A stretch of DNA of 12,606 bases from JAHFUI01 sp041485905 (GTDB lineage Bacteria > Acidobacteriota > Vicinamibacteria > Vicinamibacterales > CAVVIG01): NCBI GenBank assembly GCA_041485905.1, contig JBGPKK010000137.1, positions 1 through 12,606 on the forward strand, written 5' to 3'. This document shows positions 5,999-12,531 of the stretch, piece by piece. The translations under genes and the position numbers were made by a program. Position 1 is the stretch's first letter; the number at the start of each line of letters is the position of its first letter. The notes beneath the pieces were generated by a model, which did not search any database, was not told the DNA's origin, and saw nothing but the letters and a program-made list of their open reading frames with translations.

Positions 5999-7296
5999 GT
6001 GAGGATCTCCTCGAGCGCGCGGCGGACGGCCTCTGTCGCCTCGGCGTCGGACGCCGCCGCCCTCGCCAGCCGGGCCAGCCGTTGGGCGGCGCTCGGTCGC
6101 GCTGCGGTTGCGCTCCGCTGGCGGGCCGGGTTCACAATCATGCCGGCTCCAGCGGTGAAGTTGGTCGCGGGATCGATCAGGATGAAGCTGCCGGTCCCGC
6201 GATTGTCGGTATAACGGTCGAAGATCAGCGGCCGTGCCGTGGTGACCGTCGTCGTGCCGATCTGATTCATCACGAGACCATGATCGACTTCGGCGCTGAC
6301 CGTCCGCGTCGTGTGTTTCAGCATGTAGACGCGCGCCGGATCGAGCGGCCGCTCGTCCATCCAGACGATCTCGGCTTCGAACCGCTGCCCGACCTCGACC
6401 TCTCCGACCGCAAGGACGTCGCCTCTGCTGACGTCGAGCTCGTGTTCCAGCACCAGCGTAATCGACATCGGCGCGTACGCCACCTCCAGATCGCCGTCCC
6501 AGGCGGTGATGCGGGCGACGCGCGTGGTCCGGCCAGACGGCCAGACGGTCACCGGGTCGCCGCGGCGGATGGTGCCCGACACGATCTGTCCCGCGTACCC
6601 GCGGAAATCGTCGGTCGGCCGCAGCACGAGCTGCACCGGGAACCGGAACGGCTTCGCCGTGACGTCGCGATCGACCTCGACGGTCTCGATGTACTCGAGC
6701 AGGCTCGGTCCCTCGAACCAGGGCGTCCGCGTGCTGAGCGTGATGACGTTGTCGCCGTGGAGCGCGCTCAGCGGAATCGCATGCAGCCGCGCGCCGTGCA
6801 GCAGCTCTTCGAAATCGTCACAGATGGTGTCGAACACGCCGCGGTCGAAGTCGACCATGTCCATCTTGTTGATCGCCAGGACGAAATTCGTGATGCCCAG
6901 GAGCCGCGCAATGCGGGCGTGGCGCTTCGACTGCACGCGCACGCCGTGCCGCGCGTCGACCAGGAGGATCGCGAGATCGGCGGTGGATGCGCCGGTCGCC
7001 ATGTTGCGCGTGTACTGCTCGTGCCCCGGCGTGTCGGCGAGGATGAACTTGCGGCGCGCCGTCGCGAAGTAGCGGTAGGCGACATCGATCGTGATGCCCT
7101 GCTCGCGCTCCGCTTTCAAGCCGTCGGTGAACAGCGAGAAATCGATCGGCCCCGCCGTCCGATTCTTCGAGGCGACTTCGACCGATTTGATCTGGTCCTC
7201 GTACACGGATCGCGAATCGTGCAGCAGCCGCCCGATCAGCGTGCTCTTGCCGTCGTCGACGCTGCCGGCCGTGCAGACGCGCAGCAGACCCGCCAT
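5995..7296 (-). CDS. cysN: Sulfate adenylyltransferase subunit 1 (CysN GTPase)
   Basis: Large, GTP-hydrolysing subunit of ATP sulfurylase. With CysD it makes APS and pyrophosphate from sulfate and ATP. It has 433 residues, close to stand-alone CysN (E. coli about 475), with no APS-kinase (CysC) fusion. The translation-factor GTPase domain is complete: P-loop GSVDDGKST (residues 11-19), the switch region REQGITIDVAYRYF, DTPGHEQYTRNM (from 88) and NKMD (143-146). Beta-barrel domains follow (RFPVQLVLRP...GYAGQIVSGTIRRGD and onward), then a basic/Ala-rich tail of about 40 residues. I chose ATG 7296 because it begins the conserved N-terminus and overlaps the cysD stop as TGATG. The longer in-frame upstream sequence is cysD antiframe. 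Its stop overlaps the cysH start. Confidence 0.95.
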   Translation of the reverse strand: MAGLLRVCTAGSVDDGKSTLIGRLLHDSRSVYEDQIKSVEVASKNRTAGPIDFSLFTDGLKAEREQGITIDVAYRYFATARRKFILADTPGHEQYTRNMATGASTADLAILLVDARHGVRVQSKRHARIARLLGITNFVLAINKMDMVDFDRGVFDTICDDFEELLHGARLHAIPLSALHGDNVITLSTRTPWFEGPSLLEYIETVEVDRDVTAKPFRFPVQLVLRPTDDFRGYAGQIVSGTIRRGDPVTVWPSGRTTRVARITAWDGDLEVAYAPMSITLVLEHELDVSRGDVLAVGEVEVGQRFEAEIVWMDERPLDPARVYMLKHTTRTVSAEVDHGLVMNQIGTTTVTTARPLIFDRYTDNRGTGSFILIDPATNFTAGAGMIVNPARQRSATAARPSAAQRLARLARAAASDAEATEAVRRALEEILT

Positions 7297-8243
7297 CAGA
7301 AATACCCTTCGCGCTTTTTGAGCTCCATCGATCCGTCCTGATCGTGATCGATGATGCGAAGCTGGCGTTCCGAATGACGCGCGGCGACGAGCTCCGCGAT
7401 GATCTTCGGGACGGTATCGGCGTCCGACCGGACCGCGCCCGTGCACGGCGAGCAGCCGAGCGAACGCATGCGGCATTTCACCATGGCCGGCCGCTCACCA
7501 GGCAGGAGCGGCACGAACGGCTGCTCGAGCAAGATCAGCGAGTTGCCTCGCACAACCACCTCGCGCTCTTTCGCGAAGTAGAGCGGGACGATCGGGATGT
7601 TCTCGGCGTGGATGTACTGCCACACGTCGATCTCGGTCCAGTTCGAGAGCGGGAAGACGCGAATGCTTTCACCCGGCCTGATGCGCCCGTTGAGCAGGTT
7701 CCACAGCTCGGGCCGCTGGTTCTTGGGGTCCCACTGGCCTTTGGCGTCGCGCAGCGAGAAGATCCGCTCCTTCGCGCGCGATCGTTCCTCGTCGCGCCGC
7801 GCGCCGCCGAACGCCGCATCGAATCCGCCGGCTTCCAGGGCATCGAGGAGCGATTTGGTCTTGAGCAGCCCGCAGCAGCGCTGAGTGCCGACGAGAAAGG
7901 GCTGCGTGCCGTCGGTGATCGCTTCCTCGTTGGTGTGGACGATGAGATGCGCGCCGATTTCAGCCGTGTACCAGTTCCTGAACTCGATCATCTCGCGGAA
8001 CTTGTAGGTGGTGTCGACGTGGAGCAGCGGGAACGGGATCGGCCCGGGGTGAAACGCCTTCTGGGCGAGCCGAAGCAGCACGGACGAATCCTTCCCGATC
8101 GAATAGAGCATGACCGGACGCTCGAATTCGGCGACCACTTCGCGAATGATGTGAAGGCTTTCCGCTTCCAGCTCGCGCAAATGGTCCAGGCGCGGCATCG
8201 TCGCGCGATCGGGCGTGGGTGCGAAGGCTAGAGTAGTGGACAT
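7296..8243 (-). CDS. cysD: Sulfate adenylyltransferase subunit 2 (CysD)
   Basis: Catalytic, ATP-PPase-type subunit of ATP sulfurylase, acting with CysN. It has 315 residues against about 302 in E. coli. The signature is complete: LEAESLHIIREV, the PP-loop LYSIGKDSSVLLRLA (SIGKDSS at 48-54), FPLLHVDTTYKFREMIEFR, QRCCGLLKTKSL, FGGARRDEERSRAKER, VFPLSNWTEIDVWQYI and the C-terminal tail KKREGYF. ATG 8243 lies immediately after the T-run of an intrinsic terminator and has no Shine-Dalgarno. A second ATG (8198, MPRLDHLRELEAES) also starts a plausible protein without a ribosome site. Expression is likely set by the upstream cysteine-rich leader ORF and terminator. Its stop overlaps the cysN start as TGATG, and cysN overlaps cysH, so all three are translationally linked. 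Confidence 0.96.
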   Translation of the reverse strand: MSTTLAFAPTPDRATMPRLDHLRELEAESLHIIREVVAEFERPVMLYSIGKDSSVLLRLAQKAFHPGPIPFPLLHVDTTYKFREMIEFRNWYTAEIGAHLIVHTNEEAITDGTQPFLVGTQRCCGLLKTKSLLDALEAGGFDAAFGGARRDEERSRAKERIFSLRDAKGQWDPKNQRPELWNLLNGRIRPGESIRVFPLSNWTEIDVWQYIHAENIPIVPLYFAKEREVVVRGNSLILLEQPFVPLLPGERPAMVKCRMRSLGCSPCTGAVRSDADTVPKIIAELVAARHSERQLRIIDHDQDGSMELKKREGYF

Positions 8244-8275
8244 AAAAACAAAAGCCCGGGGGTTTGCCCCGGGCT
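8244..8275 (-). terminator. Intrinsic terminator in the cysD leader (attenuator)
   Basis: On the minus strand AGCCCGGGG (8275-8267) pairs perfectly with CCCCGGGCT (8261-8253) around loop CAAAC. The T-run TTTGTTTTT (8252-8244) follows and ends at the base before the cysD ATG. This is a textbook rho-independent terminator, yet it stands in front of the cysDNH genes rather than behind a gene, so it must be conditional if they are expressed from upstream. Its 5' arm can also pair with leader segment 8342-8349. Confidence 0.88.
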
Positions 8276-8359
8276 CTTCGATCTCTTCCGCGTGTGCTTG
8301 ATGAGCGGATGTTCGTTAGTCGAACGGCAAGACCGATGGCGCGGGGACCTTGACGGTCC
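8267..8359 (-). promoter_or_regulatory. Cysteine-responsive attenuator: alternative pairings
   Basis: Read on the minus strand, GGACC (8359-8355, segment 1) starts 4 bases after the last Cys codon. It pairs with GGTCC at the start of segment 2 (GGTCCCCG, 8349-8342). Segment 2 can instead pair with the terminator 5' arm: CCCCG with CGGGG (8271-8267), plus GGT with ACC (8263-8261) across a 3-base bulge. The terminator 5' arm (segment 3) otherwise pairs with the 3' arm (segment 4). This is the 1:2, 2:3, 3:4 logic of amino-acid attenuators. A ribosome stalled on the Cys codons would cover segment 1 and favour 2:3 (read-through); one that passes lets 1:2 and 3:4 form (termination). Two more pairings exist: CGCGTGT in the Cys codons with ACACGCG (8295-8289), and GTTCG/CGAAC around the leader stop codon. 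The pairings are seen in the sequence; the mechanism is inferred. Confidence 0.7.
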
Positions 8360-8405
8360 TCGTACAAGTGCAACAACACGCGCAGGCCTGGCCGGCTGGA
8401 AACAT
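8316..8405 (-). CDS. Cysteine-rich leader peptide of the cysDNH operon (29 aa)
   Basis: A 29-codon ORF reading MFPAGQACACCCTCTR and ending ...VLPFD, TAA at 8318-8316. Cysteines are residues 8, 10, 11, 12 and 14: five in seven codons, in an operon that supplies cysteine sulfur. Its ATG (8405-8403) has AGGA (8414-8411) with a 5-base gap, a good ribosome site. Three of the five Cys codons are TGT, while all eight in cysH are TGC. The ATG is 7 bases after the TSUP stop codon TAG and 162 bases before the cysD ATG, with an intrinsic terminator in between. The product is most likely a regulatory leader peptide whose translation reports charged tRNA-Cys. Cys-rich leader ORFs with such a role are known in mycobacteria. 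A real metal-binding micropeptide is the main alternative. Confidence 0.8.
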   Translation of the reverse strand: MFPAGQACACCCTCTRTVKVPAPSVLPFD

Positions 8406-8412
8406 GAATGTC

Positions 8413-9312
8413 CTAGTATCTTACATCTTGGCTCGCTGAAGTCAAATTGGCCGGAATCGACGCATTTTCGCTGTCGGTTCGTGCCTGGGTCGAGAAGAAC
8501 CTGAACAGCATCGCCGCGTCGATGAGCACCACGGCCGCCAGCACCAGATAGGCGGCATTGCTCGTCACCAGCTGCAGGTCGCGCAGCAGCGTGGAGATCC
8601 CGAACGCGACCACCCACGCGTCGAAGCTCATACACACCCGCCGGAACGTCTCCGACCGCACGTGGCGAATGACGAACGCGCCGATGGGCACCCCAATCGC
8701 GACGCCGGGCAGAATCTGCGGAATCAGGATGATGCTGTTGAAGGTGAACAGGCCCGCGTAGAAGTACGCGACCGCCGTCATCGTCGATTCCGCCAGCCGG
8801 ATGAATCCCAGCGCGGCGCGGAACTCGCGCTTCGCGAGTCCCTGATTGTTCAGCATCACGGCGAGCGGCGGGCCCGAGATCGTCGTGACCGAATAGAGCA
8901 CGCCCAGGCCGCCGCCGAACGCGAGTCCGATCGATCGCTCGGACTTGATCGGGCGCCGATAGCCGGCGGCTTGCAACAGAATGAGCGGCAACAGGGCCAG
9001 ATACGTGTAGAACCGCAGCCAGCCCGGATGCACCTGCGATACCACGTAGGTCCCGATCACGATTCCCGGCACGAGGCCGAACACGATCGGCATCATGCGG
9101 CGCCAGATCTTCGGGAGCGCGCCGCGGTTCACCCACAGCACGTAGGCGTTAAGCGCCACCTCGATCAGCACCATCGCCGGGTTGAGCACCCGGTTGGCGA
9201 GAAACAGCAGCGCCAGAGGCACGGTGATCGACGAGAACCCGTACCCGAGGGCGCCGTTGACGATCGCCGCCGCCAGGGTGATGGCAGCGAGGGCCACCGT
9301 GTGAGCCGGCAT
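8413..9312 (-). CDS. TSUP (TauE/SafE) family membrane transporter, candidate sulfate/sulfite carrier
   Basis: Inner-membrane transporter of the TSUP (TauE/SafE, DUF81) family, about 299 residues. Members move sulfur-containing anions such as sulfate, sulfite or sulfoacetate. About eight hydrophobic segments are visible in two similar halves: ITLAAAIVNGALGYGFSSIT (the N-terminal family motif), then AMVLIEVALNAYVLW, IVFGLVPGIVIGTYVV, LALLPLILLQAAGY, IGLAFGGGLGVLYSVTTISG, VAYFYAGLFTF, ILPGVAIGVPIGAFVI and AYLVLAAVVLIDAAMLF. ATG 9312 is preferred; GTG 9318 is two codons earlier. It is transcribed toward the leader ORF and cysDNH, with its stop 7 bases before the leader ATG, so a role in sulfate uptake (or sulfite export) for this pathway is a fair inference. 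It is divergent from the ornithine cyclodeaminase homologue with almost no spacer. Confidence 0.85.
   Translation of the reverse strand: MPAHTVALAAITLAAAIVNGALGYGFSSITVPLALLFLANRVLNPAMVLIEVALNAYVLWVNRGALPKIWRRMMPIVFGLVPGIVIGTYVVSQVHPGWLRFYTYLALLPLILLQAAGYRRPIKSERSIGLAFGGGLGVLYSVTTISGPPLAVMLNNQGLAKREFRAALGFIRLAESTMTAVAYFYAGLFTFNSIILIPQILPGVAIGVPIGAFVIRHVRSETFRRVCMSFDAWVVAFGISTLLRDLQLVTSNAAYLVLAAVVLIDAAMLFRFFSTQARTDSENASIPANLTSASQDVRY
8418..8445 (-). promoter_or_regulatory. Candidate promoter for the leader-cysDNH unit
   Basis: On the minus strand TTGACT (8445-8440) is followed after 16 bases by TAAGAT (8423-8418). The -35 matches 5 of 6 and the -10 matches 4 of 6. It lies inside the last codons of the TSUP gene. 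Transcription would start near 8411, so the leader ORF would have almost no 5' UTR and its AGGA would be largely outside the transcript. If transcription instead comes from above the TSUP gene, AGGA would be used. Both may occur. Confidence 0.4.
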
Positions 9313-9320
9313 GGCCACCT

Positions 9321-9330
9321 ATCATATGAT
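9321..9330. promoter_or_regulatory. Palindromic overlapping -10 elements of a divergent gene pair
   Basis: ATCATATGAT is a perfect 10-bp palindrome in the 25-base gap between ATG 9312 (minus) and ATG 9338 (plus). It contains TATGAT on both strands (plus 9325-9330, minus 9326-9321). These end 7 bases before the plus ATG and 8 bases before the minus ATG, where leaderless transcripts would place their -10. No good -35 is seen on either side. It could equally be an operator half-site. Confidence 0.4.
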
Positions 9331-9337
9331 CGCCGTC

Positions 9338-10561
9338 ATGGAAACGCGCGAACGGCCGTCGGAGGTTGTCGAAGCCGAAGGCCATCTGATCGATTCTCAG
9401 CTGCTCAACGTCGTCTTCGACACGGTCATCAAAGGCAACGCCTCGTTCGAGGTGCTGCGGTTCACGATTGGACGGACCAACGAAGAGCCCTCGTTCATCT
9501 CGATGCGAGTGACGGCCCCCGACGAGGCCGCGTTGCAGCAGGTCCTCGAAGGCCTCGTCGCGCTCGGCTGCAGGATTGCGAGCAGTCACGACGCATCAGC
9601 CACCGCCGCCGACAAGGACGGCTGCGTGCCTGCCGATTTCTACTCGACGACGAACCACCGGACGTTCGTCCGGCACGCGGGGCAGTGGGTCGAGGTGGAG
9701 TATCAGCGCATGGATTCCGTCGTCGTGATCGAGACCGGCCGTGCGCTGTGCCGCAAGCTGCGCGACGTCCGCGCGGGCGACGCCGTCGTCTGCGGCGTCG
9801 AAGGGATCAGGGTGGCGCCGGAGTTTCGCGAGCGCGATCGCCTCGGCTTCGCGTTCATGACCAACGAAATTTCTTCCGAGCGCCGCGTCGAGGCCGGTGT
9901 CGCGCGGATTGCGGACATGATGCGCGACGTCAAAGCCAGCGGCGGCCGCATCGCGGTTGTCGCCGGTCCGGTGTTGATCCATACGGGCGGCGTGTCGTAT
10001 TTCTGCGATCTCATCGGCGCCGGCTACGTCGACGTTCTGCTCGCCGGCAACGCGCTGGCCGTTCACGACGTGGAGAATGCCCTCTTTGGCACGTCGCTCG
10101 GGGTCGACTTCGAAACCGGTAAGGCCATCGAAGGCGGCCACCGCCATCACATGCGCGCCATCAACACGATCTGTCGTGTGGGCGGGCTGCGCCAGGCGGT
10201 GGAGCAGGGGGTGCTCAAGACGGGCGTGATGTACGAATGCATCCGTCACGGTGTCCCGTTCGTGCTGGCCGGGAGCATTCGCGATGACGGCCCGCTGCCC
10301 GAGACGATGATGAACCTGCTCGAAGCGCAGGATCAGTACGCGGCTGTGCTTGACGGCGTGAAGCTCGTCCTGGTGTTGTCGACGATGCTGCACGGAATCG
10401 GAGTGGGGAACATGCTGCCGTCGTGGGTGCGGATGGTGTGCGTGGACATCAACCCGGCGGTGGTCACGAAACTGGCTGATCGCGGGTCGAGCCAGACACT
10501 CGGGATCGTCACCGATGTGGGGCTGTTCCTTCACCAGCTCCACCGGCGGCTCGTGACGTGA
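9338..10561 (+). CDS. AgrE/ArgZ-type ornithine cyclodeaminase family protein (TIGR00300, LOR/SDH-like)
   Basis: Stand-alone member of the family first labelled LOR/SDH bifunctional-like (TIGR00300), in which archaeal and cyanobacterial (C-terminal AgrE/ArgZ) members act as NAD-dependent ornithine cyclodeaminases, turning ornithine into proline and ammonia. It has about 407 residues. The N-terminal module (VEAEGHLIDSQLLNVVFDTV, then FEVLRFTIGRTNEEPS) and the middle stretch GCVPADFYSTTNHRTFVR are family hallmarks. The C-terminal Rossmann-like part includes RIAVVAGPVLIHTGGVSYF, VDVLLAGNALAVHDVENALF, GGHRHHMRAINTICR and FVLAGSIRDDGPLPET. It lacks the arginine dihydrolase domain of AgrE. ATG 9338 fits the family N-terminus; ATG 9311 and 9326 are in frame but would overlap the divergent TSUP gene or its promoter. 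Substrate is inferred from family, not shown here. Confidence 0.85.
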   Translation: METRERPSEVVEAEGHLIDSQLLNVVFDTVIKGNASFEVLRFTIGRTNEEPSFISMRVTAPDEAALQQVLEGLVALGCRIASSHDASATAADKDGCVPADFYSTTNHRTFVRHAGQWVEVEYQRMDSVVVIETGRALCRKLRDVRAGDAVVCGVEGIRVAPEFRERDRLGFAFMTNEISSERRVEAGVARIADMMRDVKASGGRIAVVAGPVLIHTGGVSYFCDLIGAGYVDVLLAGNALAVHDVENALFGTSLGVDFETGKAIEGGHRHHMRAINTICRVGGLRQAVEQGVLKTGVMYECIRHGVPFVLAGSIRDDGPLPETMMNLLEAQDQYAAVLDGVKLVLVLSTMLHGIGVGNMLPSWVRMVCVDINPAVVTKLADRGSSQTLGIVTDVGLFLHQLHRRLVT

Positions 10562-10589
10562 CGTCGTGATCGCGTGTCGGTAAATGTGG

Positions 10590-10609
10590 CGCAGGGCTTC
10601 AGCCCTGCG
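10590..10609. repeat. REP-like hairpin between convergent genes
   Basis: CGCAGGGC (10590-10597) pairs perfectly with GCCCTGCG (10602-10609) around TTCA. It fills the 50-base gap between the stop of the cyclodeaminase homologue (10561) and the stop of the convergent VOC gene (10612), and could act as a two-way terminator, though no T-run follows. It resembles the hairpins at 4669-4692 and 4742-4763. Confidence 0.6.
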
Positions 10610-10611
10610 AG

Positions 10612-11478
10612 TCAGGAAAGCTTGTTTAGTCCTTCCGTCAGCTCGATCGACGTGCCCCAGGGATCGGTGATGAACGCGGTTCCCATGTTGTTCATCGAGG
10701 GGTCCTTGCGGTACGGCACCGTGAGCTTGATCCCCTTGGCTTCCAGTTTCCTGCAGAACTCCTCGAGGTTCTTCACTTCAAACCCGACGTGATCGACGAC
10801 GCGGCCCTTCGTGGGGACCGGGACCATGCTCTGATCCCCTTCCCATCGAAAAAAATTCAGCATGTAGCCGACGCCTGGCAGATCGGCGCCGATGAAGAAG
10901 TCGGTCTGGCCCGGCCGCAGCGTGGCGTCGAACGCCTTCATGTACCACTGCTGCATTTCCACGTACTGCTTGTTGATGAAGTGGACGTGGTGGTGCTTGA
11001 ACGGCGGGGCGTTGGGCTCTCGATTCGTGACAATCTCAATTTTCACGCCGTCGGGACCCAGCACGTAAGCAATCGCTCCGCCCTGGGGTTGCGCGCCCGA
11101 GGCAGCGGCCCGCGCGGCGCCCGGCGCGGGCTCGCGGCCGTCGGTCAACTTATAACCGTTCGCGGTGATCCTGGCCACGATGGCGGGGACGTCCGGCGCG
11201 GCGAAGCCGATGTGATCGAACGCAGTGCCCCGGCTGGGACCGGTCGGCGGCTGCTGACGCAGGAAGATAAACACATCGGGAAACTTGATGACGTCGGGCG
11301 TTACCGCGGTCCCGCCAAGCGTATCCACCCAGAACTTCTTGTGCTCGGCGATGCTGGTCACGTTGAGGTGATAGTGACCGACCACGACCGGCGCGTCTTT
11401 ATTAAGAAGCTGCGCCGACGTGCGCGCGGCGGGCACCAGCAGTACCGTAGCGACGAGCACACTGAGAATCCGGTGCAT
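10612..11478 (-). CDS. Exported two-domain VOC (glyoxalase/dioxygenase superfamily) protein
   Basis: Metal-dependent VOC-fold protein of 288 residues; reaction unknown. Residues 1-22 (MHRILSVLVATVLLVPAARTSA) are a Sec signal peptide with a plausible cut after SA, so it works outside the cytoplasm, unusual for this superfamily. Two VOC modules follow. Module one has VGHYHLNV (H35/H37), TAFDHIGFAAPDV (H89) and PDGVKIEIV (E148). Module two has HHHVHFIN (H164/H166), VVDHVGFEVKN (H230) and PWGTSIELTEGL (E279). These His/His/Glu positions are typical metal ligands of the fold. An Ala/Pro/Gly-rich insert (about 116-134) interrupts module one. AGGGGA upstream of ATG 11478 is a good ribosome site. It is convergent with the cyclodeaminase homologue and divergent from the esterase; no pathway link is visible. 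Confidence 0.88.
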   Translation of the reverse strand: MHRILSVLVATVLLVPAARTSAQLLNKDAPVVVGHYHLNVTSIAEHKKFWVDTLGGTAVTPDVIKFPDVFIFLRQQPPTGPSRGTAFDHIGFAAPDVPAIVARITANGYKLTDGREPAPGAARAAASGAQPQGGAIAYVLGPDGVKIEIVTNREPNAPPFKHHHVHFINKQYVEMQQWYMKAFDATLRPGQTDFFIGADLPGVGYMLNFFRWEGDQSMVPVPTKGRVVDHVGFEVKNLEEFCRKLEAKGIKLTVPYRKDPSMNNMGTAFITDPWGTSIELTEGLNKLS

Positions 11479-11572
11479 GATTTCCCCTTGTCACGCGCCG
11501 CCTGGACGTCCGCGTACAGTCAGATACTACAACGCGTACCACGGAACCGACGCAGTAGAATCGACGCTAACC

Positions 11573-12529
11573 ATGAGCCTCGACCACGCGACCGTAACGT
11601 TTCTCGATGCCCTGCGCGGCGCGGGCGGCAAGCCGCTGTACGAGCAGAGTGTCGACGAAGTGCGCGCCAGCATCAGGATGGCCTCTCAGCAGCTCGCCGC
11701 GCCGCCGACGGATCTCCACCACGTCGCGGACCGAACGATCCCGGTGCCCGGAGGCGAGATCGACATCCGGATCTACACGCCACGGCCGATCATCGCGAGC
11801 CAATCCCTCCCAATCGTGCTGCATTTTCATGGTGGCGGGTTTGTCGCAGGCGATCTCGACACTCACGACGCCATCGCGCGCTATTACTGCAAGCACGCGG
11901 ACGTCATCGTCGTCGCAGTCGGCTACCGGCTGGCACCCGAGCATCCCTTTCCGTCGGCGGTCGACGATGCGTATGCAGCAGTCAGTTGGGCGGTTGAACA
12001 CTCGCACGAGCTCCATGGCGATGCAAGCCGCGTTGCCGTAACCGGCGACAGCGCCGGCGGGAATCTGAGCGCCGTGGTCTGTCAGCTCGCGAAAGAACGG
12101 AGGGGGCCACGGATTGCCTTCCAGGCACTCGTGTACCCAGTGGTTGATTTCGATTTAGCTGCCGCCTATCCATCACGAGCTCAGTTCGGCGGCGGCGAGT
12201 ACTTCCTGTCCAACCGCGATATGGAGTGGTTCGGATCGCTGTACCTGACCGACGCACAACGACAAGCTCACGACCTACGCGTGTCGCCGCTGGCCGGTGA
12301 CTTGCGGGCATTGCCGCCGGCGCTCGTGGTGACGGCGGGCTGCGACCCATTGCGCGATGAGGGGAAGGCATACGCCGATCGTCTCTCCGCAGCAGGCGTT
12401 CCCGTCGAGTACCGCTGCTTCGAGCAGACGATCCACGGGTTCATGTCGTTCGCCGGCGCAATCCCGGCCGGCCTCGACGGACTCTCGTTTGTCGCCGCGC
12501 GCCTGCGGGCGGCGCTGCATGACGCGTGA
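11573..12529 (+). CDS. Alpha/beta hydrolase, HSL-like (family IV) esterase
   Basis: Carboxylesterase/lipase of the hormone-sensitive-lipase-like family, 318 residues, hydrolysing short to medium ester bonds; natural substrate unknown. The N-terminal helical cap region is residues 1-60. The oxyanion-hole motif HGGGF is at 86-90. The nucleophile elbow is GDSAGG with Ser160, the acid Asp258 is in CDPLRDEG, and His288 is in IHGF. All catalytic residues are present and the length is normal for the family. No signal peptide is seen, so it is probably cytoplasmic. I chose ATG 11573 because the conserved protein begins there; the frame is open upstream to 11420 but that part overlaps the divergent VOC gene. 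TAGAAT at 11556-11561 is a possible -10 element. Its stop is only 2 bases from the 3' end of the opposing tRNA-Lys gene. Confidence 0.93.
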   Translation: MSLDHATVTFLDALRGAGGKPLYEQSVDEVRASIRMASQQLAAPPTDLHHVADRTIPVPGGEIDIRIYTPRPIIASQSLPIVLHFHGGGFVAGDLDTHDAIARYYCKHADVIVVAVGYRLAPEHPFPSAVDDAYAAVSWAVEHSHELHGDASRVAVTGDSAGGNLSAVVCQLAKERRGPRIAFQALVYPVVDFDLAAAYPSRAQFGGGEYFLSNRDMEWFGSLYLTDAQRQAHDLRVSPLAGDLRALPPALVVTAGCDPLRDEGKAYADRLSAAGVPVEYRCFEQTIHGFMSFAGAIPAGLDGLSFVAARLRAALHDA

Positions 12530-12531
12530 TG

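Noticed and set aside
5141..7341. Long plus-strand frames opposite cysH and cysN (5141-6214 and 6082-7341)
   Set aside because: Antisense shadows of genes with complete catalytic motifs; translations are Arg/Asp-rich without domains.
7344..8231. 295-codon plus-strand frame opposite cysD
   Set aside because: Same reason: mirror of cysD codons with no recognisable motif.
8316..8405. Leader ORF as a copper-responsive Cys leader or a metal-binding micropeptide
   Set aside because: No copper genes are nearby, Cys spacing is a tight run and not a spaced metal motif, and the downstream genes make cysteine sulfur. Kept only as an alternative.
8244..8412. SAM or other metabolite riboswitch in the cysD leader
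   Set aside because: I do not see the conserved SAM riboswitch core, and the Cys-codon ORF with competing stems explains the terminator better. A covariance search against riboswitch models would settle it.
8662..10122. 486-codon plus-strand frame across the TSUP and cyclodeaminase genes
   Set aside because: It crosses two real genes in wrong frames and gives Arg/His-rich nonsense.
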